Source: Amycolatopsis solani (lineage in GTDB: Bacteria; Actinomycetota; Actinomycetes; Mycobacteriales; Pseudonocardiaceae). From it: a stretch of 64,000 nt of DNA. Where the stretch lies: contig NZ_JAWQJT010000001.1 in the NCBI RefSeq assembly GCF_033441515.1, forward strand, positions 1,364,001-1,428,000, read 5' to 3'. Position numbers and translations under genes: made by a program. This document shows positions 51,129-59,854 of this stretch, piece by piece. The notes under the pieces were generated by a model. It was not told the origin of the DNA. It saw only the letters and a list, made by a program, of their open reading frames with translations, and searched no databases. Within the stretch, counting starts at the first letter, position 1. Each line of letters begins with the position of its first letter.

Positions 51129-51599
51129 TTGAACGCACCCGACGCCACCGGCCGGATCGAGATCGGCGCAGCGCCCGAAACCGTGTACGCCCTGGTCAGT
51201 GACCCCGGGAAGCTGGCAGGCGTCGCCGAGGAGTACGCCGGGCACCGGTGGGTCGGTGGCTCCTCCGGGCCCGCCGTCGGCGCGAAGTTCCGCGGGCGCA
51301 ACCGGCGGGGTTTCCGGCGCTGGAGCACGTTGTCGACCATCACCGACGCCGAACCCGGGCGGCGGTTCGGGTTCGAGGTGACCTCGGTCGCCGGGTTGCC
51401 CGTCGCGCGGTGGCAGTACGACTTCGAAACCACGGAGGACGGCTGCGTCGTCGTCGAAAGCATGTGGGAGCGGCGGCCGGCGTGGTTCAAGGTGCCGACG
51501 TCGACCGTCACCGGGGTGTGGAACCGGGGTGAGGCCAACGCGGCCAACATCGCCGCCACCCTGGCGCGGCTGAAGCGGGCCGTCGAAGCTAGTCGATGA
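51129..51599 (+). CDS. SRPBCC-fold (polyketide cyclase/START-like) protein
   Basis: A 156-residue SRPBCC protein, a fold that binds hydrophobic ligands. Seen are GRIEIGAAPETVYALVSDPGKLAGV at the start, a central WVGGSSGPAVGAKFRGRNRRGFRRWSTLSTITDAEPGRRFGFEV, and a C-terminal helix. The TTG at 51129 is preferred because GGAGG lies five bases upstream, while ATG 51105 falls in a palindrome and lacks a ribosome-binding site. Its end overlaps the convergent SMI1/KNR4 gene by 11 bases. Role unknown; a lipid or aromatic ligand is likely. Confidence 0.78.
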   Translation: MNAPDATGRIEIGAAPETVYALVSDPGKLAGVAEEYAGHRWVGGSSGPAVGAKFRGRNRRGFRRWSTLSTITDAEPGRRFGFEVTSVAGLPVARWQYDFETTEDGCVVVESMWERRPAWFKVPTSTVTGVWNRGEANAANIAATLARLKRAVEASR

Positions 51600-52164
51600 A
51601 GCGGGACCAGAACGGGATGTAGCGGGGGCCGTCCGGGGGTGCCGTGCTGATGCCGCCGGTCGCGAACTCGCGGTGCAGGTAATCCCGCAGGTCGCTGCCG
51701 TAGACGATGATGTCCGTCTGGTACACCGACAGCACCGGGTAACCGACCGTGCCGGCCAGGCCGGGCAGGTAGCGGTGCCCGCACACCGGCACCAGCTGCG
51801 GCACGTCGGCCAGGCGCTGCCGGGCCTCGCGGACGGCGTCCTCCGGGCCGACCGGGCGGGTGCCCCACTCGGGGAGCCAGAAGCCGTTGTGCTCGACGTC
51901 GTACAGCACGCCGTCGACCGGCCATGCCAAACGTTTGCGCAGCTGCTCGGGGTTGCCGCAGCGCCAGTCGGGCCAGCGGTCGCCGATGGGCACGCCGGCG
52001 GACAGGAACGTGCGGTGGTCCGCGGCGAAGCGGAAGCCGAACCGGCGCTCGACGTCGTCGAGTTCGGCTTCGCTCAGCCCCGGGCGCACCGGTTCCCGGA
52101 GGTTCTCCTGCAGGTGCCGTGCCTCCTCGGGGGTGAGGGCGCCGGCCGGCTGGACGGGGGTCAT
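51589..52164 (-). CDS. SMI1/KNR4-like protein
   Basis: A 191-residue protein of the SMI1/KNR4 (SUKH) type: the N-terminal LSEAELDDVERRFGFRFAADHRTFLSAGVPIGDRWPDWR is the characteristic helix-turn-helix segment, followed by WPVDGVLYDVEHNGFWLPEWG. Some SUKH proteins are immunity proteins for polymorphic toxins, but no toxin gene is adjacent, so this function is not supported here. ATG 52164 without a notable ribosome-binding site. It is convergent with the SRPBCC gene. Confidence 0.8.
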   Translation of the reverse strand: MTPVQPAGALTPEEARHLQENLREPVRPGLSEAELDDVERRFGFRFAADHRTFLSAGVPIGDRWPDWRCGNPEQLRKRLAWPVDGVLYDVEHNGFWLPEWGTRPVGPEDAVREARQRLADVPQLVPVCGHRYLPGLAGTVGYPVLSVYQTDIIVYGSDLRDYLHREFATGGISTAPPDGPRYIPFWSRFID

Positions 52165-52290
52165 GGGCCGAGCCTAAGCGGCGGCTCACCGGCACGCGCG
52201 TCCTTTTTCGACCACCCACAAGGGGTGAGTTTGTTCTCTCATCGGCCGGACTGCGGAACACAGCGTGAGCGCGTGTAGTTCACTCTTGCC

Positions 52291-54135
52291 GTGACTTCCC
52301 CACGACCGCAGAGCCGCGTGCGTGCCCCCGAGCTGCGCGGCGACGTCTGGCTGAACACCGGCGGCCGCGCGCTGACCCTCGCCGAGCTGCGCGGGCGCAT
52401 CGTGCTGCTGGACTTCTGGACCAGCGGCTGCATCAACTGCCTCCACGTGCTCGACGAGCTGCGGCCGCTCGAGGCCGAGTTCGCGGACGTGCTGGTCACG
52501 ATCGGCGTCCACTCGCCGAAGTTCCTGCACGAGGGCGAGCGCGCGTCGATCGAAGCCGCGGTCCGGCGCTACGACGTGCACCACCCCGTGGTCAACGACC
52601 CCAAAATGGAACTGTGGTCGCAGTACGCGGTCCGCGCGTGGCCGACGCTCGCGGTCGTCGACCCCGAGGGCTACGTCGTGCACGTCGCCGCGGGCGAAGG
52701 GCACGAAGAGGCGCTTCGCCGCGTGATCGCCGACCTCGTGACGAAGCACGAAGCCAAGGGGATGCTGCGCCGCGGCGGCAGCCCGTACGTCCCGGTGGAA
52801 GAGCAGGTCAGCGAGCTGCGGTTCCCGAGCAAGGCCGTCGCCACCGCCGAGGGGCGCGTCCTCGTCGCGGACACCGGGCACCACGCGATCGTCGAGTTCG
52901 CCTCGGACGGCGAGACCGTCATCCGCCGCTTCGGCAGCGGAGCCCGCGGCGGCCAGGACGGCCCGTTCGACGTCGCGACCTTCGCCGAGCCCTCGGGCAT
53001 CGCGCTCCTGCCGTACGACATCGCCGAGCGGGTCGGCTACCACGCCGTCGTCGCCGACACCGCCGGCCACCGGCTGCGCGGCCTCGACCTCATCACCGGC
53101 GAGGTGTCGACGGTCGCCGGCACCGGCGCCCAGTGGCGCACCGGGCCCGACTCGGGCAAGGGCACCGAGGTCGACCTGACGAGTCCCTGGGACGTCGCCT
53201 GGTGGGGGCCGGCGGGCGGGGTCGTCGTCGCGATGGCGGGCAACCACACGCTGAGCGTGTTCGACCCGGTGTCGGGCACGATCCGCCGCTTCGCCGGAAC
53301 GACCGTCGAAGGCCTTCGAGACGGCGACGTCGCCGAAGCGTTCTTCGCGCAGACGTCCGGCCTGGCCGTGGAGGGCGACAAGCTGTGGCTCGTCGACGCG
53401 GAGACGTCGGCGCTGCGCTGGATCGAGCCCGACGGCGAATCCTTCACCGTCCACACCGCGATCGGCATCGACCTCTTTTCCTTCGGTCACACCGACGGCC
53501 CGGCCGACCAGGCGCTGCTGCAGCACCCGCTGGGCCTCGCCGTGCTGGCCGGCGACAAGATCGCGATCGCCGACACCTACAACGGCGCGGTCCGCTGCTT
53601 CGACGTCTTCACCCGCGAGGTGACGACGATCGCGACCGGCCTCGCCGAGCCTCAGGGGCTGCTGTCGCACGAGGGCGAGCTGCTGGTCGTCGAGTCCGCG
53701 GGCCACCGCGTCGGCCCGCTGCCCGCGAGCGCGCCGAAGGTCGTCACCGGCGACGCGCACGCCGTGCGCCGCCCGCCGACGGTGCTCGCCCCGGGCGAGA
53801 TCGACTTTTCGGTGGTGTTCACCGCGCCGCCCGGCGAGAAGCTGGACGACCGCTTCGGCCCGTCGACGCGCCTGGAGATCAGCGCGTCCCCACCCGAGCT
53901 GCTGGCCGACGGCGTCGGCACCGGCACCGACCTGACCCGCAAGATCCGGCTGGCCGACGGCGTCACCGAGGGCGTGCTGCAGGTCGTGGCCCAGGCCGCG
54001 AGCTGCGACGACGGCGGCGAGCACCCGGCGTGCCGGATCACGCGGCAGGACTGGGGCGTCCCGATCCGGCTCGAGAAGGGCGGAGCGCAGGAACTCAGCC
54101 TGGTCATGGCCGGTGCCCCGCGGACCGACGGGTAA
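52291..54135 (+). CDS. Thioredoxin-like protein with NHL repeats
   Basis: A 614-residue two-domain protein. Residues 15-155 are thioredoxin-like with a modified active site CINC in FWTSGCINCLHVLDEL. Residues 165-500 contain NHL/beta-propeller repeats (for example FPSKAVATAEGRVLVADTGHHAIVEF, SPWDVAWWGPAGGVVVAMAGNHTLSVF). The C-terminal 100 residues form a separate beta domain. The architecture matches the bacterial NHLRC2-like family. It has no signal peptide, so a cytoplasmic redox or scaffold function is likely. The GTG start is at 52291. A GroES-like gene starts one base after its stop. Confidence 0.88.
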   Translation: MTSPRPQSRVRAPELRGDVWLNTGGRALTLAELRGRIVLLDFWTSGCINCLHVLDELRPLEAEFADVLVTIGVHSPKFLHEGERASIEAAVRRYDVHHPVVNDPKMELWSQYAVRAWPTLAVVDPEGYVVHVAAGEGHEEALRRVIADLVTKHEAKGMLRRGGSPYVPVEEQVSELRFPSKAVATAEGRVLVADTGHHAIVEFASDGETVIRRFGSGARGGQDGPFDVATFAEPSGIALLPYDIAERVGYHAVVADTAGHRLRGLDLITGEVSTVAGTGAQWRTGPDSGKGTEVDLTSPWDVAWWGPAGGVVVAMAGNHTLSVFDPVSGTIRRFAGTTVEGLRDGDVAEAFFAQTSGLAVEGDKLWLVDAETSALRWIEPDGESFTVHTAIGIDLFSFGHTDGPADQALLQHPLGLAVLAGDKIAIADTYNGAVRCFDVFTREVTTIATGLAEPQGLLSHEGELLVVESAGHRVGPLPASAPKVVTGDAHAVRRPPTVLAPGEIDFSVVFTAPPGEKLDDRFGPSTRLEISASPPELLADGVGTGTDLTRKIRLADGVTEGVLQVVAQAASCDDGGEHPACRITRQDWGVPIRLEKGGAQELSLVMAGAPRTDG

Positions 54136-54136
54136 C

Positions 54137-54469
54137 ATGCAGGCCGTGTCTGACGGGGCGAAACTCGAGATCCAGATGCTGCACGACCGCGTCCTGGTGC
54201 GCCTGTCCCCGGAGGAAGGCGAGCGCCGCAGCAGCGGCGGCATCGTGATCCCCGCCACCGCGCAGGTCGCCCGCCGGCTCGCCTGGGGTGATGTACTGGG
54301 CGTGGGCAACAGCGTGCGGAACGTCAAGACCGGCGACCGCGTGCTCTTCAACCCGGAGGACCAGCTCGAGGTCGAAATCCAGGGCGAAGGGCACCTGGTG
54401 ATGCGCGAACGCGACATCCACGCGGTGGCGACGGAGCGAACCGAGCACGGCACGGGGCTCTACCTGTAG
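54137..54469 (+). CDS. GroES-like co-chaperonin family protein
   Basis: A 110-residue protein with the GroES fold: LHDRVLVRLSPEEGERRSSGGIVIPATAQ followed by WGDVLGVGNSVRNVKTGDRVLFNPEDQLEVEIQGEGHLVMRERDIHAV. It lacks an adjacent groEL and differs from the housekeeping GroES in the mobile loop, so it is a second, divergent member. ATG 54137 and GTG 54146 are both possible starts. It begins one base after the thioredoxin-NHL gene, suggesting a shared role in protein folding or redox quality control. Confidence 0.82.
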   Translation: MQAVSDGAKLEIQMLHDRVLVRLSPEEGERRSSGGIVIPATAQVARRLAWGDVLGVGNSVRNVKTGDRVLFNPEDQLEVEIQGEGHLVMRERDIHAVATERTEHGTGLYL

Positions 54470-54498
54470 GGGAGTCGGGTCCCGCGGAGGGCGAGGGC

Positions 54499-56379
54499 GT
54501 GGCAGACGAAGAGGTGACCGAGCGCGCGGCGGCGGAGACAGCGGCGGACGAGCCGGCGCCGATCGAGCCCGTCGTCGCACCCGAGGCCGCCGCCACCGAC
54601 TTCTTCGCCGATGACCTCCTCGGCGAACTGCTCGAGACCCCCGCCCTCGCACCCCCGCCGGAAACCCCCGCGCGGAAGCTCCGCAAGGGGCTCGCGCGCA
54701 CCATGATGGCCATCGGGCTCGCGCTCGGGCTGTTCGTCATCCTCTACGCGATCGACCTGCTCGTCAGCGCCGGGGACGTTCCGCGCGGGGTGACCGTCGC
54801 CGGGATCGACGTCGGGGGGCTGAGCCACGCCGAGGCCGAAGCCAAGCTGCGCCAGGAACTCGAGCCGCGGCTGATCCGGCCCGTCGTCGTGCACGGGGGT
54901 GACGTTCAAGCCGAACTCGTGCCGTCGCGGTCGGGGCTGGGGCTCGACTGGCCGAACACCCTCGGGCTCGCCGGGCACCAGCCGCTCAGTCCGATCACGC
55001 GGATCATGTCCTTCTTCACCAGCCGCGAGGTCGGGGTCGCCACGCGCACCGACGAACGGCAGATCACCGACGCCGTCCGGCAGCTCGCCCAGGGCAAGCT
55101 CGACCACCCGGCCACTGAAGGGGCGGTCGGGTTCCTGCCGATCGCCGGCAGCGACGGCGGCGTCACCCCGTACCCCGTCCTGCCGCGGCAGGGGCAGCAG
55201 CTGCTCGACCTGCCCGGCGCCGTGCACACCGTCACCGAGCACTGGCTCGACCCCGGCGGGGTCCGGCTGGCCATGGCGATCACGCCGGTCAAGGCGACCG
55301 CGGCCGGGGTGCAGGCGGCCTACCGGCAGATCGTCGTGCCCGCCGTCGCGAAACCCGTGGTCGTGCACGGGCAGGGCAAGGACGTGCCGCTCAAGCCCGA
55401 CGCCATCGCCGCGTCGTTCCAGTTCGCCGCGGTCGAGGGCGGGGCCGTCGAGGTGCGCATCGACCAGGGCAAGCTGCAGGGCGCGCTCAAGGACCCGCTC
55501 ACGAGCACCGAGACGGACGGCAAGGACGCGCAGATCGTCTTCACCGGCGACCGGCCGGCCGTCGAGCCCTCCGAGGACGCCCGGAAGATCAACTGGGAGA
55601 AGACCTTCCTGCCGCTCATCGACGTGCTCAAGAAGACCGACGGCCGGGACCTCCCCGTCGTCTACAGCGCGTCGAAACCCGGCGTGACCACCGAGGCCGC
55701 CAGCGCGCTCGGCATCACCGAGGTCATCGGCGAGTTCACCACCGGTGGCCTCGCCGGGCCGGCCGCGACCAACAACCGGACGCTCGCCGACCGCGTTTCC
55801 GGCACCATCGTCAAGCCCGGCGAGACTTTCAGCCTCGGCGGCCGGTCCGGCCCGCGCACCGCGGACAACGGCTACGTGCCCGCGCCGGTCGGCGAGGACG
55901 GCACCGGCGCCACCGTCGTCGGGGGTGGTGTCTCGCAGCTGGCGTCCACTTTGTACAACGCGGGCTACCTCGCCGGCCTGACCGACGGCGGTCACCTCGA
56001 GCACGACCAGTACCTCGACCGCTACCCCGCCGGCCGCGACGCCAAGGCCGTCAACGCCGACGGCAGCGCCGTCGAGCTCAAGCTGACCAACGACGCGACC
56101 ACCGGCATCGCCGTCCAGGCCGTCGTTTCCGGCGACTCGGTGACCGTCCGGATCTGGGGCACCCGGCACTACCGCGTCGAGGGCCAGACCGGCGCGCAAA
56201 CCCCGGGTGCTCCCCCTCCGGTGCAGTTCGGGGGCACCGAGCCGTGCGTCCCGTCGATCGGTTCACCCGGCTTCAGCGTCACCGACACCCGCGTGCTCTA
56301 CGACGTCGCGAGCGGCGCCGAAGTCCGCCGGACGTCGCACACGGCGACCTACGGACCGCGCCCGACCGTGCTCTGTTGA
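54499..56379 (+). CDS. VanW-family, YoaR-like membrane-anchored protein
   Basis: A 626-residue protein. The first 65 residues are acidic and cytoplasmic; one transmembrane helix lies at about 70-92 (MMAIGLALGLFVILYAIDLLV). Two putative peptidoglycan-binding (PG_binding_4/YoaR) domains occupy about 95-390 (VTVAGIDVGGLSHAEAEAKL). The VanW domain covers about 410-560 (ATNNRTLADRVSGTIVKPGETFSLGGRSGPRT, then VGGGVSQLASTLYNAGYLAGL). It therefore projects outward and acts at the cell wall; the molecular activity of VanW is unknown. GTG 54499 starts 29 bases after the GroES-like gene. Confidence 0.87.
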   Translation: MADEEVTERAAAETAADEPAPIEPVVAPEAAATDFFADDLLGELLETPALAPPPETPARKLRKGLARTMMAIGLALGLFVILYAIDLLVSAGDVPRGVTVAGIDVGGLSHAEAEAKLRQELEPRLIRPVVVHGGDVQAELVPSRSGLGLDWPNTLGLAGHQPLSPITRIMSFFTSREVGVATRTDERQITDAVRQLAQGKLDHPATEGAVGFLPIAGSDGGVTPYPVLPRQGQQLLDLPGAVHTVTEHWLDPGGVRLAMAITPVKATAAGVQAAYRQIVVPAVAKPVVVHGQGKDVPLKPDAIAASFQFAAVEGGAVEVRIDQGKLQGALKDPLTSTETDGKDAQIVFTGDRPAVEPSEDARKINWEKTFLPLIDVLKKTDGRDLPVVYSASKPGVTTEAASALGITEVIGEFTTGGLAGPAATNNRTLADRVSGTIVKPGETFSLGGRSGPRTADNGYVPAPVGEDGTGATVVGGGVSQLASTLYNAGYLAGLTDGGHLEHDQYLDRYPAGRDAKAVNADGSAVELKLTNDATTGIAVQAVVSGDSVTVRIWGTRHYRVEGQTGAQTPGAPPPVQFGGTEPCVPSIGSPGFSVTDTRVLYDVASGAEVRRTSHTATYGPRPTVLC

Positions 56380-56383
56380 GTTG

Positions 56384-57091
56384 TCAGCGAAGGACCATGC
56401 ACCCCGCCTCCTCGAAGTCGCGCAGCCAGGACGGCTCCCGGAAGTGCTTGTTCCACCGCAGATCCAGCTTGTCCAATTTGGACAGATCAGCGAGCGACGA
56501 CGGCAGCGTAACCAGCGCGTTCTCCCGCAGGTCGAGCTGACGCAGCTCACTCAACGCACCGATCGACGACGGCAGCGAAGTCAACCGGTTGCCCCGCAAG
56601 TGCAACTCCCGCAACGCCCCGAGCGCGCCGATCGACTCCGGCAACGCGGTCAGCTCGTTGCGGTAGAGCCGGAGTTCGCGCAGGGACGCGAACCCCGAGA
56701 GATCGGCGGGCAGCGACGTGAGCCGGTTGTCCGTGCAGCCCAGGTAGCGCAACCGGGCCAACCGGCACCACGCCGACGGGAACTCAGCCAGCCGGTTGTC
56801 GCTGACGTACAGGTACTCGGTCAGCCCCGCCAGCTCGCCCAGCTCCGCCGGCAAGGCGTCGAACCGGTTGTGCGCCAGGTCGAGCGTGTGCACCGACTTC
56901 AGCGCCGAGATCCCCGGTGGCAGCGTGGAAATCCGGTTCGCCGCGAGGTTGAGCACCTCGAGCCCGGTCTGCGACCAGAGCGACGCGGGCACCTCCGAAA
57001 GCGCGTTCTTGTACAGGTCGAGCCGGGTCAGCCCGGGTGGCAGCGGAGGCACCGACGTCAGCCCCCGGTCGCTCAGGTCGAGGGCCGTCAC
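56384..57091 (-). CDS. Leucine-rich-repeat protein
   Basis: A 235-residue protein made of about nine LRR units of 22-23 residues, for example LTRLDLYKNALSEVPASL, LEVLNLAANRISTLPPGI and LRELHLRGNRLTSLPSSI. No signal peptide or membrane segment, so it is a cytoplasmic interaction protein. Its GTG at 57091 overlaps the stop of the XRE regulator gene as GTGA, so both are made from the same mRNA. LRR proteins coupled with an MmyB-type regulator are seen in actinobacteria; the partner molecule is unknown. It is convergent with the VanW gene, four bases apart. Confidence 0.88.
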   Translation of the reverse strand: MTALDLSDRGLTSVPPLPPGLTRLDLYKNALSEVPASLWSQTGLEVLNLAANRISTLPPGISALKSVHTLDLAHNRFDALPAELGELAGLTEYLYVSDNRLAEFPSAWCRLARLRYLGCTDNRLTSLPADLSGFASLRELRLYRNELTALPESIGALGALRELHLRGNRLTSLPSSIGALSELRQLDLRENALVTLPSSLADLSKLDKLDLRWNKHFREPSWLRDFEEAGCMVLR

Positions 57092-57927
57092 GACGACCGC
57101 CGGGTCGAGGGCAGCCGCGCCCACGTCGCCGCGTCGTCCGGGGTGGACACCTGGATCCGCAGCCCCGGCGCTTCCGACACCGCCAGCTCGGTCAGCCGCA
57201 AGGTCATCAGCCCGGCCCGCGGGTGGTCCATCCGCCGCAGCCTCGCCCGCGGTTCGGCCACCTCGTGCCGCGCCCACAGCTCGACGAACTCCGGGCTCAG
57301 CGCCGAGAGCCGACGGATGTCCTCCTCCCAGCTCGGGTCGCCGATGTGCCTGCCGTAGTCCGCCCGCATCCGCGCGACCATGTGCGGCACCTCCTCGTCG
57401 TAGTTCAGCAGGAACGCCCGTGCGTTCGGCTCGGTCACGCAGCACCAGAGCAGGTTCTTGTGCAGGCACGGCATGCTGTGCCACTCCCAGAACAGCTCCT
57501 CCTGCGCCGCGTTCGACGCCAGCACGTCGAACCGGCCGTTGACGACCGTGGCGGGCAGCGGGTCCAGCGCGCGCAGCACCTCGCCCACCGCCGACGGCAC
57601 CACTTCGGCCGGCGACGGCAGCCGCGACGGCGTCAGCTCCGCGAGCCGGTACAGGTGCTCCCGCTCGGGGTGGTCCATCCGCAGCGTGCGCGCCACCGCG
57701 TCGAGCACCTGCGAGCTCGCGTTGATCGGCCGCCCCTGTTCGAGCCACGTGTACCAGGTGACGCCGACGCCGGCGAGCAGCGCCACCTCCTCGCGGCGCA
57801 GCCCGCTGAGCCGTCGGCGCGGGCCGGGCGCGAGCCCGACTTCCGCCGGGCCGATCCGCGCCCGGCACGCCTTGAGGAACTGGCCGAGTTCCTCCCGGCG
57901 GTTCGCGTGGACCTGCGTCTGGGTCAT
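57088..57927 (-). CDS. XRE-family regulator with MmyB-like ligand domain
   Basis: A 279-residue transcription factor. The N-terminal HTH (residues 8-75) includes RRRLSGLRREEVALLAGVGVTWYTWLEQGRPINAS, typical of the Streptomyces/Amycolatopsis MmyB group. The C-terminal part (about 110-270), with PATVVNGRFDVLASNAAQEELF and RVLLNYDEEVPHMVARMRADYGRHIGDPSW-like blocks, is the PAS-like MmyB ligand-binding domain. It is divergent from the MFS exporter gene with a 110-base gap, so the exporter is its likely target. Translationally coupled to the LRR gene. Confidence 0.9.
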   Translation of the reverse strand: MTQTQVHANRREELGQFLKACRARIGPAEVGLAPGPRRRLSGLRREEVALLAGVGVTWYTWLEQGRPINASSQVLDAVARTLRMDHPEREHLYRLAELTPSRLPSPAEVVPSAVGEVLRALDPLPATVVNGRFDVLASNAAQEELFWEWHSMPCLHKNLLWCCVTEPNARAFLLNYDEEVPHMVARMRADYGRHIGDPSWEEDIRRLSALSPEFVELWARHEVAEPRARLRRMDHPRAGLMTLRLTELAVSEAPGLRIQVSTPDDAATWARLPSTRRSS

Positions 57928-58037
57928 ACCGACATCGTGCCGGAGGGGTACGACAGTTTTAGTTGAAGCAGGTACTCACAGCACCAGCACCACCAGGCTC
58001 TCTCCCCGCGCAGCTCGCGAGAAGCAGGCTCAGCGGC

Positions 58038-59417
58038 ATGACTCTGACGACCCCCGCCCCGGCCACGGACCGGGAAGCCCGGGACCGGCGACCGTGGTTC
58101 ATGCTGGCCGTCCTGCTCCTCGGCCAGTTCATGGCGCTGCTCGACGTCACCGTCGTAAACGTCGCCATGACCGACATCCGCACCGACCTGCACGCCTCGG
58201 GCGCCGCGCTGCAGCTCGTCGTGTCCGGCTACACCGTGGGCTACGCGATGCTGCTGATCACCGGCGCCCGGCTCGGCGAGCTGTACGGACGCCGCAGGCT
58301 CTTCGTCATCGGCACCATCGCCTTCACGATCTGCTCCGCCCTCTGCGGCCTGGCACCCGGCGAAACGGTCCTCATCGTCGCGCGGATCGCCCAGGGCGCC
58401 GGAGCCGCGCTGATGATGCCGCAGGTCGTCAGCCTCATCCAGACGCGGTTCACCGGCGCCGCGCGCGCCAAGGCGCTCAGCGCGTACACCGCGGTCCTCT
58501 CGGTCGCCTTCGTGGCCGGCCAGGTGCTCGGCGGGGTGCTCGTCGGTGCGGACCTCTTCGGTGCGGGCTGGCGGCCGGTCTTCCTGGTGAACGTGCCGAT
58601 CGGCCTGCTCGTGGCCGTGCTCGCCGGCAAAGTGGTACCCGGCGGCGGCGCGAAGGCGGGCCGTCGCCTCGACCTCGCCGGGCTCGCGATCGCCGCGCCG
58701 GCGGTGGTGCTCGTGGTGCTGCCGCTGGTGCTCGGCCACGAAACCGGCTGGCCGGCCTGGACGTACGGCTCGATCGCCGCGGGCCTGTTGCTGGCCGTGC
58801 TGTTCGTGGTCGTGGAACGCCGCGTGCGCGACCCCCTCGTCGACCTGACCGTGCTCAAGATCCGGGGCGTCGCGCCGGGTCTGGTCACGCTGGCGGCGGG
58901 CGTCGCCTCCTACGGCGGGTTCCTCTTCTGCGTGGCGCTGCACCTGCAGTCGGGCCTCGGCAAGACGGCGATGGCCGCCGGCCTGGCGATGGCACCCGGC
59001 GGCGTCGTCTTCGGCCTGTGCGGGTTCTTCTGGAACCGGTTGCCCCAGCGGGTGCACGTCTGGCTGACCCCGGCCGGCTACGTGGGATCCGCGGTCGCCT
59101 ACGTGCTGCTCGGGCTGGGCCGCGACGGCGGCACGCTGTTCTTCGCGGCGCTGCTGCTCTTCGGCCTGTCGATGGGGCCCGCGTTCGGATCGCTGATGGT
59201 GAACGCGCTGACGCACGTCCCGCTCGAGCGCGCGGCCGACGTCAGCGGTCTGCTGACCACCACGCTGCAGCTGGGTCAGGTCGTCGGCGTGGCCACGTTC
59301 GGCAGCCTGTTCCTGACGCTCGCCGTGACGTCGTCCGCGACCGCGCTCACCACGGCGATGGCCTGCGCCGCCGCGTTGCTGCTCGCCGGCGCAGGCTTGG
59401 CCGTCGTCAGGCGCTAG
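58038..59417 (+). CDS. MFS transporter, DHA2 (EmrB/QacA) family
   Basis: A 459-residue drug:proton antiporter with about 14 hydrophobic helices. Family motifs: FMALLDVTVVNVAMTDIRTDL in helix 1, and GARLGELYGRRRLFVIG between helices 2 and 3, and an antiporter motif C-like Gly-rich stretch in helix 5. It probably exports a toxic or antibiotic compound. ATG 58038 starts the family N-terminus. Divergent from the XRE regulator, which may repress it. The 3' end overlaps the small GlsB-type gene by 11 bases. Confidence 0.9.
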   Translation: MTLTTPAPATDREARDRRPWFMLAVLLLGQFMALLDVTVVNVAMTDIRTDLHASGAALQLVVSGYTVGYAMLLITGARLGELYGRRRLFVIGTIAFTICSALCGLAPGETVLIVARIAQGAGAALMMPQVVSLIQTRFTGAARAKALSAYTAVLSVAFVAGQVLGGVLVGADLFGAGWRPVFLVNVPIGLLVAVLAGKVVPGGGAKAGRRLDLAGLAIAAPAVVLVVLPLVLGHETGWPAWTYGSIAAGLLLAVLFVVVERRVRDPLVDLTVLKIRGVAPGLVTLAAGVASYGGFLFCVALHLQSGLGKTAMAAGLAMAPGGVVFGLCGFFWNRLPQRVHVWLTPAGYVGSAVAYVLLGLGRDGGTLFFAALLLFGLSMGPAFGSLMVNALTHVPLERAADVSGLLTTTLQLGQVVGVATFGSLFLTLAVTSSATALTTAMACAAALLLAGAGLAVVRR

Positions 59418-59700
59418 TGCGGCTGCCGCCCTTGACCTTCGCGTAGATCGCCGAGGCCGCGATGACGCCGACGACGGCCGCGACGATCTGGAAGATGTGC
59501 CGGATCCAGTCGATGCCGGACGTGTCCTTGACGCCGAACACCCCGGCCAGCCAGTTGCCGACGAACGCGGCCACGATGCCGACGACGATGGTCAGCCAGA
59601 TCGGGATCTTCTGGTCGCCCGGCGCGAACAGCCGCCCGAGCACGCCAAGGACCAGACCCACGATGATCGTCGAGATGATGCCCCAAAGTCCGCCGAGCAC
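59407..59700 (-). CDS. GlsB/YeaQ/YmgE-family membrane protein
   Basis: A 97-residue protein with three hydrophobic helices. Typical blocks: WGIISTIIVGLVLGVLGRLFAPGDQKIPIWLTIVVGIVAAFVGNWLAG. GTG 59700 is preferred because GAGGAGG lies seven bases upstream; the open frame extends further to 59733. Members are induced by acid or envelope stress. A close paralogue lies 155 bases upstream in the same direction but behind its own terminator. Confidence 0.85.
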   Translation of the reverse strand: MLGGLWGIISTIIVGLVLGVLGRLFAPGDQKIPIWLTIVVGIVAAFVGNWLAGVFGVKDTSGIDWIRHIFQIVAAVVGVIAASAIYAKVKGGSRTSA

Positions 59701-59786
59701 AGCTGCCTCCTCGGATAGCGCGATGAGCGCCACGGTGGCACCGATCCGGGCGCGTCGCCCGCGATGACCCCCGATGGAGTGAGGAC

Positions 59787-59843
59787 GAAAAAAAGACCCG
59801 GCCCGGTCCGCCCCCGACAGCGGACCGGACCGAGCCGGGTCTT
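59787..59843 (-). terminator. Rho-independent terminator of the upstream GlsB-type gene
   Basis: Arms AAGACCCGGC (59793-59802) and GCCGGGTCTT (59834-59843) with further inner pairing, followed on the minus strand by a run of T residues (poly-A on the plus strand at 59788-59794). One of the few terminators in the window with a textbook U-tract. Confidence 0.9.
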
Positions 59844-59854
59844 CCGAGTAGCGG

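Noticed and set aside
51589..52164. SMI1/KNR4 protein as immunity protein of a toxin system
   Set aside because: No polymorphic toxin, secretion gene or repeat-containing partner is present beside it.
48674..56199. Long minus-strand open frames opposite the beta-helix, thioredoxin-NHL and VanW genes
   Set aside because: Antisense shadows of recognised plus-strand genes, with repetitive Arg/Asp/Val composition and no ribosome-binding sites.
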